Positions 27,109 to 37,014 of a DNA stretch of 64,000 nucleotides are shown here, in pieces (the first letter of the stretch is position 1; each line of letters starts with the position of its first letter). A program made the position numbers and the translations under genes. Source of the stretch: an uncultured Lachnospiraceae bacterium (GTDB lineage: Bacteria > Bacillota > Clostridia > Lachnospirales > Lachnospiraceae); contig CAJTXP010000016.1 of the NCBI GenBank assembly GCA_910583615.1, positions 16,073 to 80,072 on the forward strand, written 5' to 3'. The notes under the pieces were generated by a model. It searched no databases. It saw nothing but the letters and a program-made list of their open reading frames with translations, and was not told the DNA's origin.

Positions 27109-28227
27109 ATGAAGAAAAAAACGTTACTGCTCTTTTTATCTGCCGCTCTTGCCTGCAGCATGCTGACCGGCTGCGGCGGCAAAGACGAAGATGTAGCTCC
27201 TGTTGTCACAGACATATCAGAATCAGATGAGTCGGAAGAGGAACCGGAGGAGCCGGAAGAGGAAGCAGAAGAAGAACCGGAAGAAACCCGCGAAGGCATG
27301 TACCGCAGCGAACTGACCAATGAATGGATCGATGAAGCGCTTCAGAGCCAGCGTCCGGTAGCCATTATGGTGGATAATGAAAAAACAGCCCTTCTCCATT
27401 ACGGACTTACACAGGCTGATATTGTATATGAGATGATGAACAGTACCGCCAACGGAGAGATCACGCGCTTTATGGCTCTTGTCAAGGACTGGGAAAGCAT
27501 TACCCGCTTCGGCAGCATCCGAAGCGTACGCCCGACAAACTTTATGGTTGCGCCGGAATATAATGCAGTGGTTGTTCACGACGGCGGCCCCTTCTATATT
27601 GATCCTTACCTGAAGAATCCCTGGGTAGATCATTTAAGCGGAGGCTTTGCCCGGATCAACAATGGAAAATCCAGAGAGTTTACCGAATATGTTACCACCG
27701 GCGAGATTGCAAAAAGAATGGATTCTGCAGGAATTTCCACGGAATATAATGAATATTATCCAGGACCGCACTGGCAGTTTGCGAGCGAATCCAAACCGGT
27801 TGACCTGTCCGCCGCTTCTGACTCCATGGACTGTACGCTGGTTGATCTGCCTTTCGGACACAATGGTTCTCAGCTTGACTATGATTCTGCGAGCAACACC
27901 TACCTGTATTCCGAGTACGGCATGAAGCATACGGATCCGGAAAACGGCGACAAGCAGCTTGCCTTCACCAATGTCCTGCTTCAGAATGCAACGCATACCC
28001 AGTATGACCAGAACGGCTACATGCAGTTCAACATACTGGAACAGACCGGACGCAGCGGTTACTACATCACCGGCGGAAAAGCGATCCCCGTCACCTGGTC
28101 CAAGGGGCATGACATGGATCCGACCCGCTTCTATGATATGGAAGGAAATCTGATCACGCTGAATACCGGCAAAACCTATATTGCTCTTGTATCAGATTCC
28201 CGTTGGGATGAACTTGTACTGGAATAA
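27109..28227 (+). CDS. DUF3048 domain lipoprotein
   Basis: 372 residues. The signal ends in a lipobox (LACSMLTGCGG), followed by a strongly acidic linker of Glu, Pro and Asp. The DUF3048 body follows, with RPVAIMVDNEKTALLHYGLTQADIVYEM and GSIRSVRPTNF. The family (YerB-like) is found on Gram-positive cell surfaces and its function is unknown. I chose the ATG at 27109, 11 bases after GAGGAAAGG; a TTG at 27100 is too close to the ribosome binding site. Confidence 0.93.
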   Translation: MKKKTLLLFLSAALACSMLTGCGGKDEDVAPVVTDISESDESEEEPEEPEEEAEEEPEETREGMYRSELTNEWIDEALQSQRPVAIMVDNEKTALLHYGLTQADIVYEMMNSTANGEITRFMALVKDWESITRFGSIRSVRPTNFMVAPEYNAVVVHDGGPFYIDPYLKNPWVDHLSGGFARINNGKSREFTEYVTTGEIAKRMDSAGISTEYNEYYPGPHWQFASESKPVDLSAASDSMDCTLVDLPFGHNGSQLDYDSASNTYLYSEYGMKHTDPENGDKQLAFTNVLLQNATHTQYDQNGYMQFNILEQTGRSGYYITGGKAIPVTWSKGHDMDPTRFYDMEGNLITLNTGKTYIALVSDSRWDELVLE

Positions 28228-28257
28228 GCATTCCCGTACATAAACAGGAATATACGT

Positions 28258-28283
28258 ATGGGGCCGTTGTAAAACGGCCCCAT
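28258..28283. terminator. Bidirectional terminator between convergent genes
   Basis: A perfect 11-bp GC-rich stem (ATGGGGCCGTT / AACGGCCCCAT) with a GTAA loop. It sits between the convergent ends of the DUF3048 gene (28227) and citrate synthase (28290). T-runs are weak on both sides, but the position is exact. Confidence 0.75.
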
Positions 28284-28289
28284 CATTTA

Positions 28290-29633
28290 TTACTGTTCCA
28301 GTTTTTTCTCTTTCATCACGCTCTTATAGGATGGGCGGATGATCTTGTTCATTCCGATGATCTCTTCGATCCGATGCGCGCTCCATCCCACAATTCTCGC
28401 TATGGCAAAGATCGGCGTGTACAACTCTACCGGAATTCCGAGCATCTCATACACAAAGCCGCTGTAAAAATCCACATTGGGGCTGACGCCCTTATAAATC
28501 TTTCTTTTCTCTGCAATCAGCTCCGGCGCAAGCAGCTCAATATTATTGTATAACGCCATATCCTTCCCGCGGTTTTTCTCTATGGAGAGGCGCTCTACAA
28601 AGCCTTTAAACACCCGCTCACGGGGATCCGAAAGCGAATAAACCGCATGCCCCATCCCATAGATCAACCCTTTCCCGTCAAACGCCTTTCCGTCCAGGAT
28701 CTGACTGAGGTAGTTCCGCACTTCTTCCTTATCTGTATAATCCTGGACATGTTCCCGAATATCGTTCATCATTTCCATGACCTTGATATTCGCCCCGCCA
28801 TGCTTCGGCCCTTTCAGCGAAGACATGGCAGCCGCAATGGCGGAATAAGTATCAGAGCCGGAGGAAGTGACCACCCTTGTTGTAAACGTGGAATTGTTGC
28901 CTCCTCCATGCTCCATATGGAGCAGCAGCGCCACATCCAGCACCTTTGCTTCCAGAAATGTATATTTTTTATCCGGTCTCAACATCATCAGAAGATTTTC
29001 CGCTGTGGACAGTTCCGGGTTCGGTCTGTGAATATACATGCTCTCATCCCGTTCATAGTGGTTATACGCATGGTACCCGTACACTGCCAGCATCGGAAAT
29101 ACGCTGACCAGGTTCAGACACTGGCGGATTACATTGCCCACATCATTGGAATCCATATGATCATCATAGGACGCCAGGGTCAGTATGCTTCGTGTCATGG
29201 AATTCATAATGTCCTTATTGGACGCTTTCATGATCACGTCTCTGGTGAAATTGGTAGGCAGTTCCCTTCCGCATGCCACCAGCTCTGAAAACTGAGTCTC
29301 TTCTTCCTTTGACGGTAACTCTCCGAACAGCAGCAGATATGCCGTCTTCTCAAATCCAAAAGAATCCTCCGGTATACTGCGTACCAGATCCATCACATTG
29401 TAGCCTCTGTACCACAGCTCTCCATCACAGGGAACCTTTTTCCCATCCTTCATCTTAAAAGATTCAATTTTGGATATGTTCGTAAGACCGGTCAATACTC
29501 CATTGCCATTGATGTCGCGCAGTCCGCGGTTGACACCAAATTCCTTAAACAGTTCATCAGAAATCGTGTCGTTCTCCACGCACAGTCTCTGATATTTCTC
29601 AGTAAATTCACTCCATTTTTCGTAATATCCCAT
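28290..29633 (-). CDS. gltA: Citrate synthase
   Basis: 447 residues, slightly longer than the type II average. Active-site regions are visible: LHMEHGGGNNSTF, GMGHAVYSLSDPRE and SPNVDFYSGFVYEMLGIP. It condenses acetyl-CoA with oxaloacetate to citrate. In a fermentative anaerobe this would feed glutamate synthesis through a partial TCA pathway. It is a single-gene unit; no aconitase or isocitrate dehydrogenase adjoins it. Confidence 0.96.
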   Translation of the reverse strand: MGYYEKWSEFTEKYQRLCVENDTISDELFKEFGVNRGLRDINGNGVLTGLTNISKIESFKMKDGKKVPCDGELWYRGYNVMDLVRSIPEDSFGFEKTAYLLLFGELPSKEEETQFSELVACGRELPTNFTRDVIMKASNKDIMNSMTRSILTLASYDDHMDSNDVGNVIRQCLNLVSVFPMLAVYGYHAYNHYERDESMYIHRPNPELSTAENLLMMLRPDKKYTFLEAKVLDVALLLHMEHGGGNNSTFTTRVVTSSGSDTYSAIAAAMSSLKGPKHGGANIKVMEMMNDIREHVQDYTDKEEVRNYLSQILDGKAFDGKGLIYGMGHAVYSLSDPRERVFKGFVERLSIEKNRGKDMALYNNIELLAPELIAEKRKIYKGVSPNVDFYSGFVYEMLGIPVELYTPIFAIARIVGWSAHRIEEIIGMNKIIRPSYKSVMKEKKLEQ

Positions 29634-29737
29634 TCATTTCCCCCTTACTGTTGTATTATGTTTACTTACACATCTGTTATGTTAACATAACTTCCGGATA
29701 AATTCCATCTTTTTATATTTTTTTAAGAAAGTGCGCT

Positions 29738-31243
29738 TTACGATGCAGGAGGCTCAGCAGGTACTTCAACCGGAGCCTCAGCCGGCACTTCCTGTCCTTC
29801 TTCCTCCGCAGGCGGGGCTCCCTTCTCCATCACGACCGGTTCTGTTCCCGGAAGATGGTAGCAGATCACCGGCGTTCCCTTCTCAATATTTTCATATATC
29901 TCTTTTGCCACGGACGGCGGCAGATTGATACATCCATGTGAGCCGTTTGTTTTATAAATATTGCTGCCGAAGGAACCTCTCCAGCCGGCATCGTGCATGC
30001 CGATATTGCGATTAAACGGCATCCACCAGGATACCGGCGTCTGATAATTCTCTCCTGTCAAAGTTGCATTCCTCTGTTTGTAAGTCACTCCGTAGACTCC
30101 ATCCGGAGTATCATAGCCTCTGGAAGAATTTCCAGAAACAAAATCCGACTCCAGCAGCTTCGTTCCGTCCTTGTACAGGAAAAGATGCTGGGCGGTCAGG
30201 TTGATCTCCACATAGGTATCCCCATAGTCAGGCATCCCGTAACGGTCCGCAGTCTGATAATATACCGGCGTCCGTTCCCCGCTTTCTCCGCGCTCGATCA
30301 TCTCCGTCAGTTCCTGAACTTCCTGGTCAGAATTCATCCACCACCCATAATCGCCGTTTCGAATCGTAACCTCTTTTCCATAACTCGTCATAAAAGTTCT
30401 TGGCCTGAAAATCGTATCATATTTTTTTCTAAGAGACGCCACAAAAGACTCTACCTGCGTTTTGTCCAGCGTCACATCCATATGGTCTGTACGGAGCCAC
30501 CCGCTGATCGTCGCTCCGTCCAGAACTTCCTGCTGATCCCCGAACGTATAGGTAATCTGCGTGCCGGCATATTTCTGAAGTCTTTCAAGCATTTGGTTCA
30601 GTTCTTCATTTTCCGCAGTTACAGAAGGGGTCCGATAACATCCTGCCTCCTGAAGATCCGCCTGTTCTGCAAGAGAAGACACCGCCGACCGAATCGTCTC
30701 CAGCGTTTTCTGCGGGTCCAGCATATTTCCCTGCGTCTCCGGAACAATGACAAAGCCTTCTTCCGGCGAATATTCCGATATGTATGCATCCGTCGGCGCT
30801 GCTACAAAACCGCTCTCAAAACCTTTCAGATTTTTCACGCTGTTCTCCAGCTCCTCCTCATCATAGACGATGAGTCCCTCTGTCGTATGCTCCGTATTCT
30901 GCGGAAAAAGCCAGCCCCATGAGTTCTGTGACTTTAAGAGTTCCAGAAGCGGTTCTTCCGATGCATAGGCAAGTCCGATATCCTTCCCCTGAATTACTTC
31001 CTCCAGCGTTTCTCCGTTCTCCTGCCGTTCCGTCACCCGAAGATCATAGTTCTGTACCTGACTTTTCATTTCTTCTATGGTCATGCCTGATACATCAATC
31101 CGGTCAACGACCGTCCCAGGCAGAAAATGACTCTGATAATAGAACAATCCACCGCCATAAACGGCCGATGCCACAAGCAGCAGTCCACATAACATCATCG
31201 GCAAAACAGGAAATCTTTTTTTTCCGTTCCTTTGTTCTTTCAT
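29738..31243 (-). CDS. L,D-transpeptidase (YkuD) with peptidoglycan-binding domain
   Basis: 501 residues. An N-terminal transmembrane anchor (VLPMMLCGLLLVASAVYGGGLF) precedes a repeat-type domain (DVSGMTIEEMKSQVQNY), as in the PG_binding_4 family. The YkuD catalytic domain has the motif SHGCINLPP with the active Cys near residue 448. The tail is rich in Pro, Ala, Glu and Val. It forms 3-3 crosslinks or anchors proteins in the wall. Confidence 0.94.
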   Translation of the reverse strand: MKEQRNGKKRFPVLPMMLCGLLLVASAVYGGGLFYYQSHFLPGTVVDRIDVSGMTIEEMKSQVQNYDLRVTERQENGETLEEVIQGKDIGLAYASEEPLLELLKSQNSWGWLFPQNTEHTTEGLIVYDEEELENSVKNLKGFESGFVAAPTDAYISEYSPEEGFVIVPETQGNMLDPQKTLETIRSAVSSLAEQADLQEAGCYRTPSVTAENEELNQMLERLQKYAGTQITYTFGDQQEVLDGATISGWLRTDHMDVTLDKTQVESFVASLRKKYDTIFRPRTFMTSYGKEVTIRNGDYGWWMNSDQEVQELTEMIERGESGERTPVYYQTADRYGMPDYGDTYVEINLTAQHLFLYKDGTKLLESDFVSGNSSRGYDTPDGVYGVTYKQRNATLTGENYQTPVSWWMPFNRNIGMHDAGWRGSFGSNIYKTNGSHGCINLPPSVAKEIYENIEKGTPVICYHLPGTEPVVMEKGAPPAEEEGQEVPAEAPVEVPAEPPAS

Positions 31244-31395
31244 AATTTCTCCGTTCCTCCCCGACCTTAATCTCGTTTTTCAGTATACCGTTTTCCAGCC
31301 GAAAAAACAACCGAAGGATGTCGGATGCCTTCGGTTATTACTTTTCACGGGACGGCGGTCTGCGTCCTGGGCCTGCCATACCATGATTCTTTGAT

Positions 31396-34300
31396 TTACC
31401 CCAGTACGTTTTGCAACGTATCAAACAGATTCTCAATATCAATCGGCTTTGCTATATGTCCGTTCATTCCGCATTTCAATGCTTCCTGCCGGTCTTCTTC
31501 AAAAGCATTTGCCGTCATGGCAAGCACCGGTATGGATGCCAGTCCCGGATCTTCCAGTTTACGAATCTGTCTGGTTGCTTCATAGCCGTTCATTACCGGC
31601 ATCTGCACATCCATGAGGACCAGCTGATAATATCCTGCCTTCGAAGCCTGCAGCATCTCCAGGGCAATCTGTCCATTACCCGCAACTTCTGTTGTAAAGC
31701 CTGCATCATTCAAAAGTTCTACGGCAATCTCCTGATTCAGTTCGTTATCTTCCGCCAGCAGAATGCGTCCGGCGCGGAAGTTCATTGTCACGCCGAAACT
31801 TTTCTTATCGCCTGCCGCCTCTTCGCTGACGATCGAATGCAGGCAGCTTCTGAGTTCCGACAGAAACAGCGGTTTACTGCAGAATGCAGTGACGCCGGCC
31901 TCTCTCGCCTCATCCTCAATCTCCGTCCAGTCATATGCAGTGAGGACAATGATCGGTACGTCCTCTCCCATCTCCTTTCGGATTCTGCGCGTAACCTCAA
32001 TCCCGTTCATGTCCGGCAGCATCCAGTCGATCACATACACGCTGTAATCGTTTCCTCTCATGACTGCCTGGCGGGTACGCAGCACCGCCTCTTTACCGGA
32101 CAGCGTCCATTCTGCACGCATTCCGATCTGCTGAAGCATATAGGATACACTGTCACAGGTGTTAAAATCGTCATCCACCACAAGCGCTCTTAAATCTTTA
32201 AACTGCGGAAGCTCTTTTGGCTCTCTGTTCTCTGTATTCAGACGGAATGTGAAAGCAACCGTAAATTCTGTTCCTACGCCTTCCCTGCTCCTCACTGTAA
32301 TGGAACCATTCATCATATCCACGATATTTTTCGTAATGGCCATTCCAAGACCTGTTCCCTGAATACCGCTGATCGTAGTGTTCTTCTCTCTTTCAAATGG
32401 TTCAAAAATATGGGTTACGAATTCCTCACTCATGCCGATCCCCGTGTCCCGAATGGAGAACTCATAATTTGCATAGCCTGCGGGAGCCCCTGCTTTTTCT
32501 GTAATCCGCATGCTGATCATGCCGCCGGCGCCGGTGTATTTGACGCAGTTGCTGAGAAGATTCAAAAGAACCTGATTCAATCTCAGCTTATCGCAGTAAA
32601 TATCCTCATCCATTACATCCACGGTATCAATGTACAGCTCCAGCTGTTTTGCATGGACATCCGCCTGTACAATATTGCGCAGGCCATGCAGAATATCCGG
32701 CAGGCGGCATGGCTTCTCTTCCAGATGCATCTTGCCGCTTTCGATCCGGCTCATGTCCAGCACGTCATTGATCAGACTCAGCAGATGATTTCCTGAAGTC
32801 ATGATCTTCTTCAGATATTCTTCCACCTGTTCCTTCCGGTCCAAATGTGCAATCGCCAGCGCGGTAAAGCCAACAATTGCATTCATCGGCGTCCGGATAT
32901 CGTGAGACATATTGGACAAAAAGGCGCTTTTTGCCTTATTGGCTCTGTTTGCCTGCAAAAGCGCATCTTCCAGCAGATTTTTCTGCTCCATCTCTCTGCG
33001 GATCTCCTCGTCCACACTGCAGAATCCCAGAACAACGCCCCGCTCTTCACTCCACTCTCCTGCACGCACTGCCTTCATCTGGAAGTATTCCATCTTTCCG
33101 TCCCGCATCACGCGGTAATTGACCGAATGCATTTTCTTTTCTAACAGTTCTTTTTCCAGCGCTTCAGACGAAGCTGCCTGACGCAGCATCCCCTGGTCTT
33201 CCTCATAAACATACTTCTGTATATAGAGCTCCATGCTTTCCTGCAGTGATATGGCGCCGGAAAAAACACTCTCAAACATCTGTTCTTCTTCATCGATCCG
33301 AAGAGAACGCCCCATGCCCGTGTTCAGATCAAAAAAGCAGACCAGGCCGTACTCAATGCTCAGCGCATGGACCAGTTCCATCTGACGTTTTTCATTCTCC
33401 TGTTCCTGCATCTTCTGGGCCGTACAGTCCAGAAGGAAACGCTGATAGAACAGCTCTCCGTTTTCTTTCAGAAGCTTTACATTTCCCATCACATGGATAA
33501 TATCTCCGTTCTTATGCTGAACGCAGTATTCCATACTGATGCTGTCTCCTTCTTTTTTCAGCGAACGGATGTATTCACGAAGTCTCTCTTTGTCTTCTTC
33601 CACAACAGACTGCGCTACCATGTCAAATCCGTCTGCGAACAGTTCTTCCTGGGACTCATACCCCAGAATCTTAAGCGCGGCCTGATTCACGCTGAGAATA
33701 CGGGACCCATCCATGGAATGAGTCATCACTCCGCAGTCCATCGAAGTAAAAATCATTTCCAGAGTCCGGTTTTTCTTCATCAGTTCCTGTTCATATATGC
33801 GTTCCTGCGTAATATCGATTCCGATTCCCACCGTCCCCATCACGCTGCCGTCCAGATCATACAGCGGAGATTTATAGGTCGTGAGCAGCCTCGTACCATC
33901 TCCGGTCATTATGGTTTCTTCTGATATACAGGTCCTCTTTGTGGTCATAACCTCTCTCTCAGACTCTATGCAGGCCGGATCATCATGCTCCACATCCCAT
34001 ATATATGCATGCCCCCGCCCCTGCACCTGCTGCTTCGTCTTATTGACCGTTCTGCAAAAGCTGTCATTCACCTTCTCGTGAATTCCTTTTTTGTCTTTAT
34101 ACCAGACCAGATTGGGAATATTGTTAATGGTAGATTCCAGATAATGACTGGTCTCCCAGTAGTCTTTGCTCATTTTACAGGTCTGCTGCCACCTCAGAAA
34201 CCGGAACGCGCTTTCCTCATCTGACATGGGCATCGTCCATATGTCCTTGATATGTACCAGATCGTCTGCCATAAGCAGTATCTGCTGTCTGTCTGCAAGC

Positions 34301-34530
34301 ACAATAACCTCTGTTTCACTGCCCTTATATGCCAGCACCTCCCGCAGATTCTGCTGCGGCTCCTCCATATTGACAAAAATCACGTCTGCCTGTTCTGCCA
34401 GTGCCGCTTCCGGCTTCCCGCTTTCCAGATATTCATGTGTAAAATATTCTAACGGAGACATCTTCTTAACTGTATCAAATACACTGCAATAAGGACCTGT
34501 GAAATAAAAACGAATATGACAATGATACAT
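31396..34530 (-). CDS. Soluble hybrid histidine kinase, PAS domains and two receivers
   Basis: About 1044 residues with no membrane segment. The N-terminal 110 residues look like a degenerate receiver-type fold without the Asp motif. PAS domains follow near 130-250 and 255-375, then a further sensory stretch. HisKA has its His in FLSNMSHDIRTPMNAI, followed by HATPase (DTGIGM, GTGLGM). Receiver 1 has VIDWMLPDMNG and receiver 2 has LMDVQMPVMNGYEAT. I chose the ATG at 34528-34530, preceded by GGAGG at 8 bases. No partner regulator or HPt gene is adjacent. Confidence 0.92.
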   Translation of the reverse strand: MYHCHIRFYFTGPYCSVFDTVKKMSPLEYFTHEYLESGKPEAALAEQADVIFVNMEEPQQNLREVLAYKGSETEVIVLADRQQILLMADDLVHIKDIWTMPMSDEESAFRFLRWQQTCKMSKDYWETSHYLESTINNIPNLVWYKDKKGIHEKVNDSFCRTVNKTKQQVQGRGHAYIWDVEHDDPACIESEREVMTTKRTCISEETIMTGDGTRLLTTYKSPLYDLDGSVMGTVGIGIDITQERIYEQELMKKNRTLEMIFTSMDCGVMTHSMDGSRILSVNQAALKILGYESQEELFADGFDMVAQSVVEEDKERLREYIRSLKKEGDSISMEYCVQHKNGDIIHVMGNVKLLKENGELFYQRFLLDCTAQKMQEQENEKRQMELVHALSIEYGLVCFFDLNTGMGRSLRIDEEEQMFESVFSGAISLQESMELYIQKYVYEEDQGMLRQAASSEALEKELLEKKMHSVNYRVMRDGKMEYFQMKAVRAGEWSEERGVVLGFCSVDEEIRREMEQKNLLEDALLQANRANKAKSAFLSNMSHDIRTPMNAIVGFTALAIAHLDRKEQVEEYLKKIMTSGNHLLSLINDVLDMSRIESGKMHLEEKPCRLPDILHGLRNIVQADVHAKQLELYIDTVDVMDEDIYCDKLRLNQVLLNLLSNCVKYTGAGGMISMRITEKAGAPAGYANYEFSIRDTGIGMSEEFVTHIFEPFEREKNTTISGIQGTGLGMAITKNIVDMMNGSITVRSREGVGTEFTVAFTFRLNTENREPKELPQFKDLRALVVDDDFNTCDSVSYMLQQIGMRAEWTLSGKEAVLRTRQAVMRGNDYSVYVIDWMLPDMNGIEVTRRIRKEMGEDVPIIVLTAYDWTEIEDEAREAGVTAFCSKPLFLSELRSCLHSIVSEEAAGDKKSFGVTMNFRAGRILLAEDNELNQEIAVELLNDAGFTTEVAGNGQIALEMLQASKAGYYQLVLMDVQMPVMNGYEATRQIRKLEDPGLASIPVLAMTANAFEEDRQEALKCGMNGHIAKPIDIENLFDTLQNVLG

Positions 34531-34739
34531 TTCTTCTTCCTCCATGTACTCTGCAGATTACTGCTGCTTCACCTATGATAACATTCTAACAAGAGCAGGA
34601 AAACCTGTCAATAAACTTCATGGTTCTCCCGGCGGTTTGACAGTAAGATTTAAGAAACTTTTCAGTTTTCTTTTGATCAGAATCAGCGTATAATATCAGA
34701 TATTGTAAATTCAATACGTATTATGAAGCGAGGTGCTTT

Positions 34740-35354
34740 ATGGAACTTTCATTCGGAGAACAGATAAAGATTTTGCTGAACAGAAAAAATATGACCATAC
34801 AGGAACTGGCCGAGCTGTATGAACAGACGACCGGAAATAAGATGTCCCGTCAGAATCTGGCGCAGAGACTGAAAAGGGATAACTTTCCGGAGCAGGATAT
34901 GCGCATCTTTGCAGCACTGATCGGCTGCAGCGTTTCGATCCAGCTTGTACCTGCCGCATCAACAGCTGCTCTGACAGAACCGCTGCCGTCCATGTCTGCA
35001 GATATGACGGAGCCCGTCTTTTCATTTCCGCAAATGACCGTTCATGCTACCCTGACTCCACAGGAAAATGAAAAAAGCAGTCCGCCAGAAGACAGCGCTG
35101 ATATTTCGGAACTGGTCCTTGACATTCCGGAGATATTTCGGAAGAAAAAGCCTCTTGGCGATATCAATCCCCTGACCGGTCAGGAATATCTGACAAACAC
35201 CGTACGGCGTCACCCTTACATAGATGACTATATTCAGGTTTATGACAGAACCACTCACGCCTGGTCTGATGTGGATGAGGATTACTTCTGGGATTTCCAG
35301 CAGAAAAAGAAACAGATGCTTGGCAAAGACTATCAGGAACCACTGTTGATCTGA
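34740..35354 (+). CDS. Helix-turn-helix-like protein of unknown function
   Basis: 204 residues. The first 70 resemble an XRE-type helix-turn-helix (FGEQIKILLNRKNMTIQELA...MSRQNLAQRLKRD). A Pro- and Ser-rich linker follows, and then a C-terminal region with NPLTGQEYLTNTVRRHPYID and DVDEDYFWDFQQKKKQMLG. A TATAAT lies at 34689-34694. A regulatory role is likely, but no target is evident. Confidence 0.78.
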   Translation: MELSFGEQIKILLNRKNMTIQELAELYEQTTGNKMSRQNLAQRLKRDNFPEQDMRIFAALIGCSVSIQLVPAASTAALTEPLPSMSADMTEPVFSFPQMTVHATLTPQENEKSSPPEDSADISELVLDIPEIFRKKKPLGDINPLTGQEYLTNTVRRHPYIDDYIQVYDRTTHAWSDVDEDYFWDFQQKKKQMLGKDYQEPLLI

Positions 35355-35370
35355 CGATTCTGCGAAAAAC

Positions 35371-35455
35371 GGGGCTTTTGCAAACCATGATCTCGTCTGT
35401 CCGTACCGCGCGTCATCGCGGGGCAGGCAGACAGAAGCTGTTTTGCAGCAGCCCC
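35371..35455. terminator. Long terminator-type hairpin
   Basis: GGGGCTTTTGCAAA (35371-35384) pairs imperfectly with TTTTGCAGCAGCCCC (35441-35455), with further GC-rich pairing inside. It separates the convergent ends of the HTH gene (35354) and the spore protein gene (35463) and could serve both. Confidence 0.5.
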
Positions 35456-35462
35456 ACGGCCT

Positions 35463-35672
35463 TTAAAGCGCCGAAGACGCCTTATCTTCCCGTTCCATGG
35501 CCTTTCTGCGCCGGCTGATCATCCCGCCGATCCGTCCGGTCTCTCTGGAGGAAAGGGCTTTCCAGCCGCCTTCCCGCACCTTGTCCAAAAGCCCCAGCTC
35601 TTCTGCGATCTCATATTTCAGCCTGTCATGGGGCTCCAGTTTTTCAAAATCAAGCTTCTTGTTTTCTTCCAT
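35463..35672 (-). CDS. Alpha/beta-type small acid-soluble spore protein
   Basis: 69 residues. The SASP pattern is clear: DRLKYEIAEELGLLDKV in the first half and SSRETGRIGGMISRRRKAM in the second, with the conserved Gly-Gly region. These proteins coat forespore DNA and protect it against UV and heat. The middle has an extended loop (REGGWKAL) in place of the usual polar stretch, as in several clostridial forms. A sporulation promoter is expected but not identified. Confidence 0.85.
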   Translation of the reverse strand: MEENKKLDFEKLEPHDRLKYEIAEELGLLDKVREGGWKALSSRETGRIGGMISRRRKAMEREDKASSAL

Positions 35673-35779
35673 ATTTCTATACTCCTTTGCTTTTACATGG
35701 AGTATAACCAGATCCGGTACGCCTTATACCTTTCTGCCCTTTTTTGTTCCGGACGGAATCCCGTCCGCCTGCGTCCCGG

Positions 35780-36451
35780 TCAGAGAAGCCTGCACTCTTC
35801 CCCTTTCTCCACCGGCATCGCATAGGCGCCGCCGGCATCGGTCACGGAGCGGTAGACCCGGATCAAGGGCGCTCCTGACTGCGCATTTTGCAGCGTTTCT
35901 CTGGGCAGATCCGCAAGATACACATTGATCCCCCGTCTCTCTTCCAGCACAAAAGGAACCGGCTCTTTCATGCCGCCCAGTATATAAGGCCTGCCCGCCA
36001 GATCCTCTCTGGTAAATCCCCGGAAGCTGAGCAGAGACTTTCCTCCTTCCTGCTGTCCCTTCAGAAAAGTCAGCCCCACCGGACGGAGTCTCTCCGCCAG
36101 AATTTCCGCAGGACCACGCCCCTCTTCGTCCGGCAGGCGGCCGGTGAGCAGTTCGTAGCCGCCGGACCGATACTGATCCGGCTTCCCGTACATACGGACA
36201 TGGACCACCGGGTCCGTTGGATCCAACGTGTTTTTCCGGACCAGAATCTCTCTCCTATGATACCCTGCGCCTTCCGCCAGAAGCCGGACGGCATCCTCCT
36301 GGGGTTCTAAAAATACATACATCCCTTCTTCTTTTCGGACGGCGCGCAGGATACGCCCGCCGGACGTGAAGAAGAACCTGCTTCCGCGCACTGGCCGTCC
36401 CGTAAGATCATCCACCATGCGCAGGACAAATGCAACCCGTATCCCCGACAT
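35780..36451 (-). CDS. Hypothetical protein with beta-rich carboxypeptidase-regulatory-like start
   Basis: 223 residues; I do not recognise the family with certainty. The start RVAFVLRMVDDLTGRPVRG..FFTSGGRILRAVRKEEGMYVF has the pattern of an Ig-like or carboxypeptidase regulatory-like module. Turn-rich beta segments continue through the rest, with no signal peptide or membrane helix. I chose the ATG at 36449-36451 behind GGGAGG; a longer frame overlaps the upstream membrane gene. It is the last gene of the LytTR regulator and membrane sensor operon. Confidence 0.7.
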   Translation of the reverse strand: MSGIRVAFVLRMVDDLTGRPVRGSRFFFTSGGRILRAVRKEEGMYVFLEPQEDAVRLLAEGAGYHRREILVRKNTLDPTDPVVHVRMYGKPDQYRSGGYELLTGRLPDEEGRGPAEILAERLRPVGLTFLKGQQEGGKSLLSFRGFTREDLAGRPYILGGMKEPVPFVLEERRGINVYLADLPRETLQNAQSGAPLIRVYRSVTDAGGAYAMPVEKGEECRLL

Positions 36452-36464
36452 AAAAACCTCCCGT

Positions 36465-36975
36465 CTAACGCGCAATCTGCTCTGCAGTAAAATCCGCCGC
36501 CTCCACACGCCGGAACTCCCGGGTACGCCTGGAAGAAAAGAAAAAGATTGGTCCAGCTGCCGTAGGGAATTTCCGACGCCTGTCTCTGGTAAGCAGGCAC
36601 CCGGTACAGCAGAATATTGGACAACCACAGAATCAGACAGGCATAATTCAGCATGAGCAGAAAAGCAAACAGTTTCTTCTTCCTGTCATCCTCGATCATA
36701 TACATAAAAAAGAGAAGGCAGGCCAGGATGCAAAGAGTGAAGATCAGATTGGAAAACAGATAGAGCATGAGATATCCGGCAGCATATCCCAGAATCACGC
36801 AGATACTGAAAAGCAGATCCAGACCGCACAGAAGGAGTCCCAGCAGCTTCCAGGTCCGGCCTGCCGGAAAGCGGAATTCCCTGCGGAACAGGCCGAACAG
36901 CGCATATGCCGGCGGAGCTGTCTGAAGCAGAAATCCTATCACCTGATATGAGAAAATCTCCCATAAATCGTTCAT
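36465..36975 (-). pseudogene. Truncated or frameshifted membrane sensor (AgrC-like N-terminus)
   Basis: The frame starting at ATG 36973-36975 encodes five or six hydrophobic segments (e.g. LMLYLFSNLIFTLCILACLLFFMYMI). This resembles the sensor half of an AgrC/GHKL-type kinase encoded beside its LytTR regulator. After residue 150 or so, in a T-rich stretch, the original frame runs on into unrelated sequence down to 36307. One frame over reads SSRRTREFRRVEAADFTAEQ and reaches a stop at 36465-36467, 8 bp before the next gene's ribosome binding site. A one-base slip is therefore likely. No kinase domain is present in either frame. Confidence 0.6.
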
Positions 36976-37014
36976 TCCCTCCCCCCCGATCACTTTTCGG
37001 AACAGATGATTCTG

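Noticed and set aside
35370..35460. A small non-coding RNA candidate in the structured gap before the spore protein gene
   Set aside because: Convergent flanking genes and a stem shared with other terminator hairpins make termination the simpler reading.
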